The translations under genes were made by a program, and so were the position numbers. Below, one piece after another: positions 1-7,929 of a DNA stretch of 64,000 bases (within the stretch, counting starts at the first letter, position 1; each line of letters begins with the position of its first letter). Origin of the DNA: Paenibacillus oryzisoli (GTDB lineage: Bacteria > Bacillota > Bacilli > Paenibacillales > NBRC-103111); contig NZ_LYPB01000048.1 of assembly GCF_001653565.1 (NCBI RefSeq), forward strand, positions 1 through 64,000, written 5' to 3'. Under the pieces are notes generated by a model that worked only from the letters and a program-made list of their open reading frames with translations, did no database searches and was not told where the DNA came from.

Positions 1-73
1 CGGCACAGAGATTTCTCCCGTGCCGTTTCTGTTTCCACTTTTTATACCCGGTCTTGTCTTGAGTTTAACTTAA

Positions 74-106
74 TGACATTGCCCTTAGGGGCAGTCATTT
101 TTTTTT
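74..106 (+). terminator. Rho-independent terminator
   Basis: An inverted repeat (TGACATTGCCC / GGGCAGTCA, loop TTAG) is followed by a run of nine T. It probably ends a gene lying left of the window. Bases 1-25 also fold (CGGCAC / GTGCCG), so two stacked terminators are possible. Confidence 0.75.
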
Positions 107-1037
107 GACGCCGATATTGATCGTGGTTCACGATAGTACACATACGAAAGATCCAACGAATATTGCAATCATTATTGGCCAAAAACCAATATTCTTAATA
201 TTATCAGAAGTAATAATAATATTCCTCCTTGTGGTTAATTAATTTTCAATTGGCTATGATACTAACTAAGTGATGTCGGTTATTTCTCTCATCCTCATTA
301 AATTCTTCTACTTCTTCTGCGCTTCTATATAGTACTCTCTTTTAACAATCGTTCAGTAAGGTAGATTGCATATAGGATGCAATTTTGCTAAGTCAGTCGT
401 TTCCGTTTCAGAACAAACCTAATTCACTACGATCTACAAACTAACAAAACCACGGTGGCTAAAAAATGGCTCTTAAAGATGTCTGCCTATAGTTGATCAG
501 GGAATAAATAAATCAAGCTAGTTTTGTGACGCGCGGTACAAGCGTTTTGATGCATAGAATTGAAAGAAGCAACCACTCTAGTTGGGATATTGCTTATAAA
601 GAAGAGTCCAATTGTAGTTGTGTAATCAGTTGAAATACATTTTACTGGTGCTTGAACAACTTACAGAGTATAAGGTAAAACTGAACTGGATAAAGCTGAT
701 TAGTAATTGCAGTATTGTTACGCCATTTTTATGGTTATCATTAATCTTTAAAATGCTTGTTCCTCTTCACAAAACACAACTATTTATTCACTGATACTAT
801 TAGTTATTACTTACAATTGGTTGATTGCCGATTTAAAGAATGGCTCGAACTTATTGTTAGATAGGTTACAGAAAAAATGAATGGTCAAACTTATAATAGG
901 GAGGCAAGTAAGAGAAAAGACGGTTTGCCTGAAAAACGAGCTTCTGCGCAGCTCAATAATTTTGGTAGTCCTTCACCTTTTTCTCTAATCACTTTAGTAG
1001 TCACTGTCACTGCATTCGTTTGAAAACAATATTAATT
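107..1037. other. Long AT-rich stretch without a confident gene
   Basis: No recognisable coding region was found on either strand. A 48-codon open frame at 877-1023 (+) ends in a hydrophobic tail, but it has no good ribosome-binding site and no family match known to me. A small inverted repeat (TTGCAT / ATGCAA) lies near 367-383. The promoter of the cupin gene should be in the last 100 bases, but I could not place it with confidence. Confidence 0.4.
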
Positions 1038-1052
1038 AGGAGGCAAACATAT

Positions 1053-1511
1053 ATGTCAAAAGTATTAGATGTAATGGGACCACAAATTCAACTTGTAACG
1101 GATTTATCGGTAAACAAGGACTACTCCCTAATGAAAGCAGAAGTTCCGCCTGGTGTTATTGTACCTGTTCATAGTCATGATGATCGTGAAACCTTTGTTG
1201 TGTTATCAGGGGAACTTGAGGCGTTTACGGAAGACAGCTGGAAAACAGTAAAGGCTGGAGAAACTGTTGATATTCCTGGAGACGTGAAACACGCTTGGAG
1301 AAATTCCTCTAATGAAACAGTAAAATTACTGGTAGTCTCGACAGTAAAAATGGGAGAATTTTTCAATGAAATTGGAGTTCCAGTTGAAAATGTGAAACCA
1401 GGTCCACCTACACCAGAAGCTTTACAGCATTTTGTCAAAGTAGCGATAGAATATGGGTATTGGCTGGGAACACCTGACGATAATGCCTCGATTGGTATTA
1501 AGTTAGGCTAA
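1053..1511 (+). CDS. Cupin-domain protein
   Basis: A single-domain cupin of 152 residues, probably a small metal-binding beta-barrel in the cytoplasm; the substrate is unknown. Cupin motif 1 is visible around residues 40-54 (HSHDDRE, with metal ligands H40, H42 and E46). Motif 2 is around residues 69-83 (GETVDIPGDVKHAWRN, with H80 as the fourth ligand). The start at 1053 is preferred over an upstream TTG in the same frame because AGGAGG lies at 1038-1043, at ideal spacing. The gene is monocistronic and is followed by a terminator. Such cupins are often annotated as sugar- or quercetin-dioxygenase-like, but nothing in the sequence fixes a reaction. Confidence 0.85.
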   Translation: MSKVLDVMGPQIQLVTDLSVNKDYSLMKAEVPPGVIVPVHSHDDRETFVVLSGELEAFTEDSWKTVKAGETVDIPGDVKHAWRNSSNETVKLLVVSTVKMGEFFNEIGVPVENVKPGPPTPEALQHFVKVAIEYGYWLGTPDDNASIGIKLG

Positions 1512-1530
1512 TTCTTTTGATCAGAGAAGA

Positions 1531-1569
1531 AGGGAAATCCGTGTTAATACAGCGGGTTTCTTTTTTTTG
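1531..1569 (+). terminator. Terminator after the cupin gene
   Basis: An imperfect stem (GAAATCCG ... CGGGTTTC) is followed by eight T, directly downstream of the cupin stop. Confidence 0.6.
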
Positions 1570-1701
1570 CTTGGAACTAGTTTGACTATAGATCAGTCTG
1601 GTAAAATCGTTGAAGATGCTGAGGAATCTGTTAGGCATCAAGCCGTGCGTACAATCAGGTAGCCCGGGCAATTAATAATGGATTAACTAGCTACGCCATC
1701 T

Positions 1702-1842
1702 ATTGCAAAAAGATTACATCAATTTTACAAGAAAAATGGTTTTAATCTAATAACTGAAGATGATTTACCAATTAGTTACGATTACCCTGATAGGGATTCA
1801 TTACTATATCGGCTCGATCTAATAAAAATAAGCCATCGATGA
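1702..1842 (+). pseudogene. C-terminal relic of a GNAT acetyltransferase
   Basis: An open frame without a start reads AKRLHQFYKKNGF, then a DLP..YDYPDRDS-like tail, and stops at 1842. This matches the last third of GNAT N-acetyltransferases, where the FYxKxGF motif forms the last acetyl-CoA-side helix and strand. The N-terminal acetyl-CoA loop is missing, and upstream bases in this frame are not recognisable. It is a decayed gene fragment, called by eye from the motif. Confidence 0.5.
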
Positions 1843-1859
1843 GTCGATGGCTTATTTTT
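1824..1859. terminator. Bidirectional terminator
   Basis: A perfect stem AAGCCATCGA / TCGATGGCTT with a short loop is flanked by A-rich and T-rich tracts. It can serve the relic on the left and the minus-strand hydrolase gene on the right. It overlaps the last codons of the GNAT relic. Confidence 0.8.
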
Positions 1860-1921
1860 GGTATGACTATGTGTAAACTGTTTAAAATGGATATCCAGCT
1901 TCTTGAAATTTATTAGGTATA

Positions 1922-2695
1922 TTAATTCAGCCTCGATTTCATTTTTTTTATGACCTCAGTAGTTGGCCAACTAGCACTTGCTATCATTTTAAAATTAGTT
2001 TTAGCGACAAAATCTCCATCTAAACCATTCATTATTGGAGCTGCTGTTGCATCATAAATCACTGCAACTTCAAAGCCCTGTTCAACAAGTTCCCTCATGT
2101 GTGATTCAACACACAAATTCGCTGCCATCCCAGCAAGAAGCACGCGAGTAATTCCTGCTTTTCTCAATTGTAAGACTAAGTCATTCGATTCCGGTCCGTA
2201 TATTTTGTGTGGATTTGTTATAATCGCATGAGTTTCTTCGAGAAGAGGTTTAAAACTATCATAAAAATCAGCGCCAGAACCTTCGAAGCCATCAAGTGTT
2301 AAAGGGCCTTTTCTTTGGAACATTTTGTTGGAATGCATCCAATCTTCCATAACTCCGCCAAATAGCCATTTCTGATCATAGGGATAATAATAATGCGGAG
2401 ATATGAATACTTTAAACTTATTTTCTTTTGACGTCTTTAATAGTTGCTCTATGTTTTCAATTGTGTGATTCTTTGCAATGCTTTCTTTCATCAAATTATA
2501 AGCGGCACCTTTGGGACTGAGATAATCATTTTGGGGATCAGTAAGCACTAATGCAGTATTGGTAGAATCTATCCTCATACCTGAATGTGATTGATGAGGT
2601 GCTGCTTGTAAGGCTAAGACTGGTTGCTGATTACCGTAAAAACAAGTACTGCATATAAACAAAAATACGATTACCCACCTTTGAATATTACTCAT
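1922..2695 (-). CDS. Isochorismatase-family cysteine hydrolase with signal peptide
   Basis: A 257-residue member of the isochorismatase-like hydrolase family, which cleaves amides or vinyl ethers through a cysteine. All three catalytic residues are visible: D53 in LTDPQND, K164 in NPHKIYG and C195 in GMAANLCVES. Unusually for this mostly cytoplasmic family, residues 1-30 form a signal-peptide-like segment (hydrophobic WVIVFLFICSTCFYG), so the enzyme may be exported or membrane-anchored. The start is supported by GAGGGG upstream of the ATG. A broken copy of a close relative lies at 3034-3251. The substrate cannot be read from the sequence. Confidence 0.85.
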   Translation of the reverse strand: MSNIQRWVIVFLFICSTCFYGNQQPVLALQAAPHQSHSGMRIDSTNTALVLTDPQNDYLSPKGAAYNLMKESIAKNHTIENIEQLLKTSKENKFKVFISPHYYYPYDQKWLFGGVMEDWMHSNKMFQRKGPLTLDGFEGSGADFYDSFKPLLEETHAIITNPHKIYGPESNDLVLQLRKAGITRVLLAGMAANLCVESHMRELVEQGFEVAVIYDATAAPIMNGLDGDFVAKTNFKMIASASWPTTEVIKKMKSRLN

Positions 2696-2806
2696 AAATT
2701 GCCCCTCTTCTTCGGATGACTTTGTGTACTTTGCATAATATGTTCCACCTTGTTAAGGATTATCCATATTTATGTAGCCATCTAATATTTGCATAATCAA
2801 TAGTGA

Positions 2807-3019
<213 letters not shown>

Positions 3020-3033
3020 ATTTTTATGCACCT

Positions 3034-3251
3034 ATAATCCTTATATAGAAGATGGAAAGACAGCTGTTACAAGTCCTCACAAAATCTTTGGCCCTGAATC
3101 AACTCATATGCGAGAGCTTGTTGAACAAGGTTTTGAAGTTGCTGTTATCCATGATGCAACTGCAGCTCCTGGTATGGATGCCTATAACGCTGGAAAGCTT
3201 AACTTCGGATTACTGAGTAGCGGTTCATTGACAACGAAGGAAGCTGTTTAG
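3034..3251 (+). pseudogene. Fragment of an isochorismatase-like hydrolase
   Basis: The reading frame contains TSPHKIFGPEST followed at once by HMRELVEQGFEVAVIHDA, ending at a stop at 3251. Compared with the intact paralogue at 1922-2695, about 25 residues between PES and HMREL are deleted, including the catalytic cysteine loop, and the N-terminal half is missing. The similarity in the retained part is high (HMRELVEQGFEVAVI is identical), so it is a recent relic of a duplicate. Confidence 0.75.
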
Positions 3252-3302
3252 AAAATGAATGCAGAATAATTTAATAAACAGATCGACTTCTGCTGATATA
3301 TT

Positions 3303-3334
3303 AATAAAGCTGTTGGAAATCCAACAGCTTTATT
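3303..3334. terminator. Bidirectional terminator
   Basis: A perfect 15-bp stem (AATAAAGCTGTTGGA / TCCAACAGCTTTATT) with an AA loop sits between the convergent relic and the minus-strand alpha/beta hydrolase. Confidence 0.75.
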
Positions 3335-3367
3335 TCTTTGGAGTTGGTACATTTATTAAAAATACTA

Positions 3368-4225
3368 CTAGTTGTAAAAGCTATCAAAAAAACGTTTTAT
3401 TAATACGGAGATCTGTCGGCTCTGTTCCTCTAGGATAAAATGTCCACCACATAAGTAGTAAGTTTCAATGTACTTTAGATCATTGCTAAAGGCATGTGCT
3501 CCTTCCAAAGTGAAAATAAAATCGTATTTACCCCATGTTATTAAAGTTGGGGGTTGATAAGTTCGAAGATATTTTTGCCAGAGTGGATAGAGTTCTACAT
3601 TTTTTCTATAATCATAGCCGAGTTCTAACTGGATTTGGCTATTACCAGGACGATCCAGAAAGAACTGGTCCATTGAAAATCCATCAGGGCCAACTAAATA
3701 TGGCTGGCAGACTCCTGTTAAATATTGTTTTTTTGTAAATTCAAATGTTGTCAGAGTGGAAAATGCTGCTTCTGTTACAGGGTTACGGTCTGCCCAAAGC
3801 GCTTTAAATAAATCGAATGGTTTACCTAATCCTTTTTCATCAGCTACAGCATTTTGAATAACAAATCCTAGAACGCGCTCTGGATTACGAACCGCTAGAC
3901 GAAAACCAATCGGTCCACCATAGTCGTGCACGTACAATAAAAAGTGTGAAATACAAAGCTTATTGATAAGCTCTTCAATTATTAAAGACAGGTTCTCAAA
4001 GGTGTAATTGAACTCAACAGTTGAAGGCATGCTGCTGTTACCATATCCAGGGTAGTCAGGAGCAATGACATGATAATGGTCTGCAAGGCAAGGGATTAAA
4101 TCTCTGAACATATGAGAAGAACTTGGAAAACCATGAAGGAGGATAATCGTCGGATTATTTGAACTACCGGCTTCACGAAAAAATATAGATAACCCGTCAA
4201 TATTCATCCTTTTATAAATAACCAT
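3368..4225 (-). CDS. Alpha/beta hydrolase, haloalkane dehalogenase/epoxide hydrolase type
   Basis: A 285-residue alpha/beta-hydrolase. The oxyanion motif HGFP is at residues 31-34, and the nucleophile elbow YVHDYGGPIG carries an aspartate (D101) rather than serine, as in haloalkane dehalogenases and soluble epoxide hydrolases. The second acid lies in WGKYDF (about residue 240) and the catalytic histidine in CGGHF (about residue 270). The frame is open upstream to 4357, but the extra residues are hydrophobic and unlike the family. The ATG at 4225 has an AAAGGG ribosome site and gives the usual family length. Its substrate is unknown, and it is monocistronic. Confidence 0.8.
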   Translation of the reverse strand: MVIYKRMNIDGLSIFFREAGSSNNPTIILLHGFPSSSHMFRDLIPCLADHYHVIAPDYPGYGNSSMPSTVEFNYTFENLSLIIEELINKLCISHFLLYVHDYGGPIGFRLAVRNPERVLGFVIQNAVADEKGLGKPFDLFKALWADRNPVTEAAFSTLTTFEFTKKQYLTGVCQPYLVGPDGFSMDQFFLDRPGNSQIQLELGYDYRKNVELYPLWQKYLRTYQPPTLITWGKYDFIFTLEGAHAFSNDLKYIETYYLCGGHFILEEQSRQISVLIKRFFDSFYN

Positions 4226-4616
4226 TATTCTACGCCCTTTCTTAACGCTAAAATACTTAATTGTCGCCAACACAAAATATGTGCTGTTTTGGCTTTTAAG
4301 TACTTTAAAAAATAAAATATAGTAAATAAATATTTCAAAAAGAGTGATAATCATCAAAGCAGACTGTAATAAGAAAAATAAATAATGCTCATTGTCGGAA
4401 CTCTCAAATTGGCGGTAGCAGATGGTAAAACAATTTAGCTAAAGAACGTAACTATTCAATTTTCTGGGTATAAACCGTTCTGTTAGATAGATACTAACTA
4501 AAATGCAATTGAAGGATGCATGATATGTAAGTTAGATTACAGAATGATTTTTCAAAACAATATATGATTATGAAGTCAAGTCATCACACAGCAATCATTA
4601 AGAGGAGGAATTTATA
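4226..4616. other. Divergent intergenic region
   Basis: About 390 AT-rich bases between the minus-strand hydrolase and the plus-strand redox operon. It should contain both promoters. I see no strong inverted repeat or coding relic in it. Confidence 0.35.
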
Positions 4617-4961
4617 ATGACACATACAAATCATCAAGTTGTATTGAATATTCGATTTAAAACTAAACCAGGTAAAAAAGAGGAATTTCGAACTGCCCTT
4701 TCTTCACTTATTAAAGAAATGTCGGTAGAACAGTCATTCATTAGTGCTATCGTATCTGATGATTTGGATCAGCCAGATGATTTAGTCATTTATGAAATAT
4801 GGCATGGAACAAGGGATAGTTGGTTGCAAGAAGAATTTACGAAGCCATATCGCAAAAATTATGAAGGTACCTTAGGTGAGCTAATTGTCGACAGAAGTAT
4901 TAGTTGGTTAGAGCCAAAGGGCGAATGGGGTAGTAAGTTAACAACTGCACAATTAGGGTGA
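4617..4961 (+). CDS. ABM-domain (antibiotic biosynthesis monooxygenase-like) protein
   Basis: A 114-residue ferredoxin-like alpha+beta barrel protein of the ABM superfamily. It starts with a beta strand (VVLNIRFKTKPGK) and has the typical VIYEIW strand near residue 60 and a C-terminal EPKGEWG turn. Family members are small cofactor-free monooxygenases or heme-degrading or quinol-oxidising enzymes; the substrate is not predictable here. The ribosome site is AGAGGAGG. It is the first gene of a run with an NTF2-like protein, a disulfide reductase and a thioredoxin. A paralogue with the same EIW..GEWG signature sits at 7405-7752, which suggests a local duplication. Confidence 0.75.
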   Translation: MTHTNHQVVLNIRFKTKPGKKEEFRTALSSLIKEMSVEQSFISAIVSDDLDQPDDLVIYEIWHGTRDSWLQEEFTKPYRKNYEGTLGELIVDRSISWLEPKGEWGSKLTTAQLG

Positions 4962-4966
4962 ATTTT

Positions 4967-5329
4967 ATGTCTAAATATATTGAAATAATAGATAAACATT
5001 TGTCTATCTGGAGTGATTCCAATCGAGCGCGAAGAAGAAAAGCTATCGAGGAAATTTATGCACAGGATTGTATCGTCGTAGATCCATTTTATCCCGAAGT
5101 ATTTCGGGGACATGATGCACTCATGACTTTGATTGATGAAGTCCAAGGGAAATTCCCAGGGTTTGTCTTCATTAAAACCTCTCAAGATGAACATCATAAT
5201 GTTGCTAAATTCACTTGGAATTATGGACCTGTTGGGGGGCAACCAGGGGTTACTGGGGAAGACTTCTTCTTCATTGAAGAGGGATTGATCCAACATTTGT
5301 ATATATTTATTGATAAACCAGGTGACTAA
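4967..5329 (+). CDS. NTF2-like (SnoaL-fold) protein
   Basis: A 120-residue cone-shaped NTF2/SnoaL-fold protein. It has an N-terminal helix (YIEIIDKHLSIWSD), the DCIVVDPFYPEVFRGHDAL strand-turn-helix, and late beta strands including FTWNYG and EDFFFIEEG. Such proteins are ketosteroid-isomerase-like enzymes or small-ligand binders. A GTG at 4958 overlaps the stop of the preceding gene, but the ATG at 4967 has a better placed TTAGGG site. It is translationally coupled to the ABM gene, so it is probably co-expressed with it. Confidence 0.75.
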   Translation: MSKYIEIIDKHLSIWSDSNRARRRKAIEEIYAQDCIVVDPFYPEVFRGHDALMTLIDEVQGKFPGFVFIKTSQDEHHNVAKFTWNYGPVGGQPGVTGEDFFFIEEGLIQHLYIFIDKPGD

Positions 5330-5341
5330 AGCACCTCAAAA

Positions 5342-5383
5342 AAATAGCTCAGTTCTCATTCTTTTAAGAGGACAGAGCTATTT
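5342..5383 (+). terminator. Hairpin between NTF2-like and reductase genes
   Basis: A 9-bp stem AAATAGCTC / GAGCTATTT encloses a 24-base loop with only a short T tract. It may be a weak terminator or attenuator inside the operon. Confidence 0.4.
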
Positions 5384-5420
5384 ACTTCATTCATTGAGTC
5401 ATAAAACGAGGATGTGCGGA

Positions 5421-6797
5421 ATGAAAAAGTATGAGGCCATTATCATTGGATTTGGAAAAGGCGGTAAAACACTAGCAGCCACATTGGCTAAAAGAGGTCA
5501 AGAAGTAGCCATCATTGAGCAATCAAAACTGATGTATGGAGGAACATGCATTAATATTGGTTGTATTCCAACGAAGGCTCTAGTTCACTATTCTAAACAT
5601 TCACAGCTAAGTCATTTAAAGCAATTCGATGATAAAGCCGCTGCTTATCGAATTGCTATTGATAAAAAAACTGCCTTGATTTCTACGCTTCGTCAAAAGA
5701 ATTATGATAACCTCGACAACCTTGATAAGGTAACAATTTATACGGGAAAAGCGACATTTTCTTCTCAACATGAGATTTCAATTCAAAGTGATGAAAAATC
5801 GACTACCATATATGGAGAGAAGATTTATATAAATACTGGAGCATCAACCATTATACCTGCCATTGAAGGAATTTCAGAAAGTGAGCATGTATATACAAGT
5901 ACTTCTATTATGGAATTGACCTCTCTGCCCAAAAGGCTGATCGTCCTCGGGGCAGGATATATTGGCTTAGAATTTTCATCTATGTACGCGAATTTCGGTT
6001 CTGAGCTGGTGGTATTGGATAAACATAGTGAATTTCTTTCAAGGGAAGATCGAGATATCGCTAAAGCTCTTCAATCCACTCTTGAGAAAAAAGGAATCGA
6101 ATTCAAGCTGGGCACTGAGGTCCAGTCTATTCACGATAGTGAACAAGGTGTGGTTGTAACTTATCGAGATAATGAGAATAAGACACATGAGCTTTATGCG
6201 GATGCTGTTTTAGTGGCTGCAGGGAGAAAGCCCAACACGGAGGGCTTGCAGTTGCAAAAGGCAGGCGTACAAGTTACGGAACGAGGTGCTATACAAGTTA
6301 ATGAGCGATTACAAACGACAACTACTCATATTTATGCCATGGGTGATGTCGTTGGAGGATTACAATTTACGTATATATCGCTTGATGATCAACGTATTAT
6401 TGTTGATAACCTTTTCGGTACAAAGCAAAGAACAACAGAAGATCGACTTCATGTGCCCTATTCCGTGTTTACGGACCCTCCCTTATCACGAGTGGGACTG
6501 AGTGAGGAACAAGCGCTAGCACAAGGCTACGAAATTAATAAGGCCACCATGCCAGCAGCAGCTATTCCGCGAGCAAAATTAATGGAAGAAACGGATGGTC
6601 TCCTAAAAGCAATCGTCGATGCAAAAACTGGATTGATTTTAGGTTGTTCCCTATTTTGTTCAGATTCACATGAAATGATTAATATTGTTCAGATCGCTAT
6701 GGAAACAGGCCAATCCTATACCTATCTTAGAGACCATATTTTTACACATCCCACGATGAGCGAATCGCTAAATGATTTATTTCAATTAATTCCCTAA
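5421..6797 (+). CDS. Class I pyridine nucleotide-disulfide oxidoreductase, RclA/MerA-like
   Basis: A 458-residue flavoprotein disulfide reductase. The N-terminal FAD-binding IIIGFGKGGKT (residues 7-17) is followed by the redox-active disulfide GGTCINIGCIPTK (C43 and C48). The NAD(P)H-binding segment is VLGAGYIGLEF, the second FAD motif is YAMGDV, and the C-terminal dimer-interface motif is FTHPTMSE. This layout is that of RclA-type reductases. RclA and MerA-like relatives reduce hypothiocyanous acid or protect from reactive chlorine; applying this role here is inference from motif and context. The start at 5421 (AGGA upstream) removes 37 unlikely residues. A thioredoxin follows 36 bases downstream. 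Confidence 0.85.
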   Translation: MKKYEAIIIGFGKGGKTLAATLAKRGQEVAIIEQSKLMYGGTCINIGCIPTKALVHYSKHSQLSHLKQFDDKAAAYRIAIDKKTALISTLRQKNYDNLDNLDKVTIYTGKATFSSQHEISIQSDEKSTTIYGEKIYINTGASTIIPAIEGISESEHVYTSTSIMELTSLPKRLIVLGAGYIGLEFSSMYANFGSELVVLDKHSEFLSREDRDIAKALQSTLEKKGIEFKLGTEVQSIHDSEQGVVVTYRDNENKTHELYADAVLVAAGRKPNTEGLQLQKAGVQVTERGAIQVNERLQTTTTHIYAMGDVVGGLQFTYISLDDQRIIVDNLFGTKQRTTEDRLHVPYSVFTDPPLSRVGLSEEQALAQGYEINKATMPAAAIPRAKLMEETDGLLKAIVDAKTGLILGCSLFCSDSHEMINIVQIAMETGQSYTYLRDHIFTHPTMSESLNDLFQLIP

Positions 6798-6833
6798 ATA
6801 ATCTAATAAATCACTTAAAAGAGGAGAATGATC

Positions 6834-7151
6834 ATGGATAGAATAGAAACAAAAGAACAATATCAAGATCTAATTGCAAGGGAAATATATACTGTTTTGA
6901 AATTTGATACGACTTGGTGTCCGGATTGTAAGAACTTGGATCGATTTATTGGTGATATTATTGAAGAGCAAACAGATAAGGATTTTTATGCGATCGATGC
7001 TGAAAAGTTTCAACCCATAGCGGAAGAAAATGATGTGCGTGGTATCCCTAGTTTATTAGTTTACAAAAATGGTGAGAAAATCGCACATTTGCACAGTAAG
7101 CTCGCCAAAACGCCAGCACAAGTTCGTGAGTATCTAGACACATTAAATTGA
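6834..7151 (+). CDS. Thioredoxin-family protein
   Basis: A 105-residue thioredoxin fold with the active site TTWCPDCK (C29 and C32) and the cis-proline strand GIPSLLVYKNG. WCPDC is a variant of the classical WCGPC site and is common in Bacillales accessory thioredoxins. The ATG at 6834 is chosen over 6828 because GAGGAG at 6821-6826 is then correctly spaced. Its place behind the disulfide reductase suggests that it delivers electrons to, or receives them from, that enzyme or the neighbouring ABM proteins. Confidence 0.88.
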   Translation: MDRIETKEQYQDLIAREIYTVLKFDTTWCPDCKNLDRFIGDIIEEQTDKDFYAIDAEKFQPIAEENDVRGIPSLLVYKNGEKIAHLHSKLAKTPAQVREYLDTLN

Positions 7152-7183
7152 TGAAAACCCAAATAGTAAACTTATTTTAATAG

Positions 7184-7336
7184 AAGCAAGGGGAGTCCGC
7201 CAAGGATAACGTACCGATGAGCCGCGTGGGCAAGGCAGAGGAAATCGCCAGCGCTGTGATGTTCCTTGCTTCAGAGGAAAGCAGCTATGTAAACGGCATC
7301 GAACTGTTCGTGGATGGTGGAATGGCTCAAATCTAA
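7184..7336 (+). pseudogene. C-terminal relic of a short-chain dehydrogenase
   Basis: A frame without a start encodes [20 protein letters not shown] followed by a [14 protein letters not shown]-type end and a stop at 7336. This is the diagnostic C-terminus of classical SDR enzymes (RxGxPEEIAxxVxFLAS...GxxxxVDGG). It lies between the thioredoxin and second ABM genes, is more GC-rich than they are, and has lost everything before the last 50 residues. It may mark the scar of an insertion that split the operon. Confidence 0.7.
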
Positions 7337-7404
7337 CATGATTTGTTATCAGTTTCATAAAAATTCTAGAAGAAAAAAATAGAAATGAATAGGAGTTTTT
7401 TCAA

Positions 7405-7752
7405 ATGAATCATACAGAACAGACTGTAATTATTGCACGCTTTCAGCTTAAACCTAATTCAGACAAGCAGGCATTCTTTGATAACTTGAAACCCTTGTTC
7501 GACACGATGTCCAAAGAGCCGACTTTTGTAAATGCAATTGTACATGAAAATGTTGATAATCCGGACGAAGTTGTATTTTATGAAATCTGGAACTGTTCTA
7601 AAGAGGTTTGGTTGGCTGAAGAAGAATCCAAATCTTACCGTCAAGGTCCTTACACGAGAGCAGCAGAATTTTTGTTAGCTAGAGAACTTGGTTTCTACAC
7701 AACATTGGGTGAATGGGGAACTACCATTACAGCAGGTAAACATTTTACCTAA
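7405..7752 (+). CDS. ABM-domain protein, paralogue of the gene at 4617
   Basis: A 115-residue ABM-superfamily protein. It shares with the protein at 4617-4961 the TVIIARFQLKPNS first strand, the VVFYEIW strand, the EVWLAEEESKSYR helix and the LGEWG tail. The start has TAGGAG at good spacing. The two paralogues bracket the reductase and thioredoxin genes and may use the same redox partners. It is followed by a very long perfect terminator. The catalytic substrate is unknown. Confidence 0.75.
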   Translation: MNHTEQTVIIARFQLKPNSDKQAFFDNLKPLFDTMSKEPTFVNAIVHENVDNPDEVVFYEIWNCSKEVWLAEEESKSYRQGPYTRAAEFLLARELGFYTTLGEWGTTITAGKHFT

Positions 7753-7773
7753 TGGGATCTTTAAGCAGTAACA

Positions 7774-7815
7774 CAGGCGATCGCCTCTCGACATACAATC
7801 GAGAGGCGATCGCCT
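7774..7815 (+). terminator. Strong terminator with palindromic GGCGATCGCC arms
   Basis: A 17-bp perfect inverted repeat (AGGCGATCGCCTCTCGA and its complement, loop CATACAA) is followed by ATTTTTAT. Each arm itself contains the self-complementary GGCGATCGCC, so alternative folds are possible. Confidence 0.85.
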
Positions 7816-7929
7816 ATTTTTATGAACACTGAACATACTTCTGGGGACGATTGCTAATAATACAGGTAACACTAGAATTTGGGGAATTATCCAATGTTCA
7901 TGTAATGAAAGGGAGGAGGGAACTTAGAA

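Noticed and set aside
1175-1438. Minus-strand open frame inside the cupin gene
   Set aside because: It is a shadow of the coding strand with no ribosome site or family resemblance.
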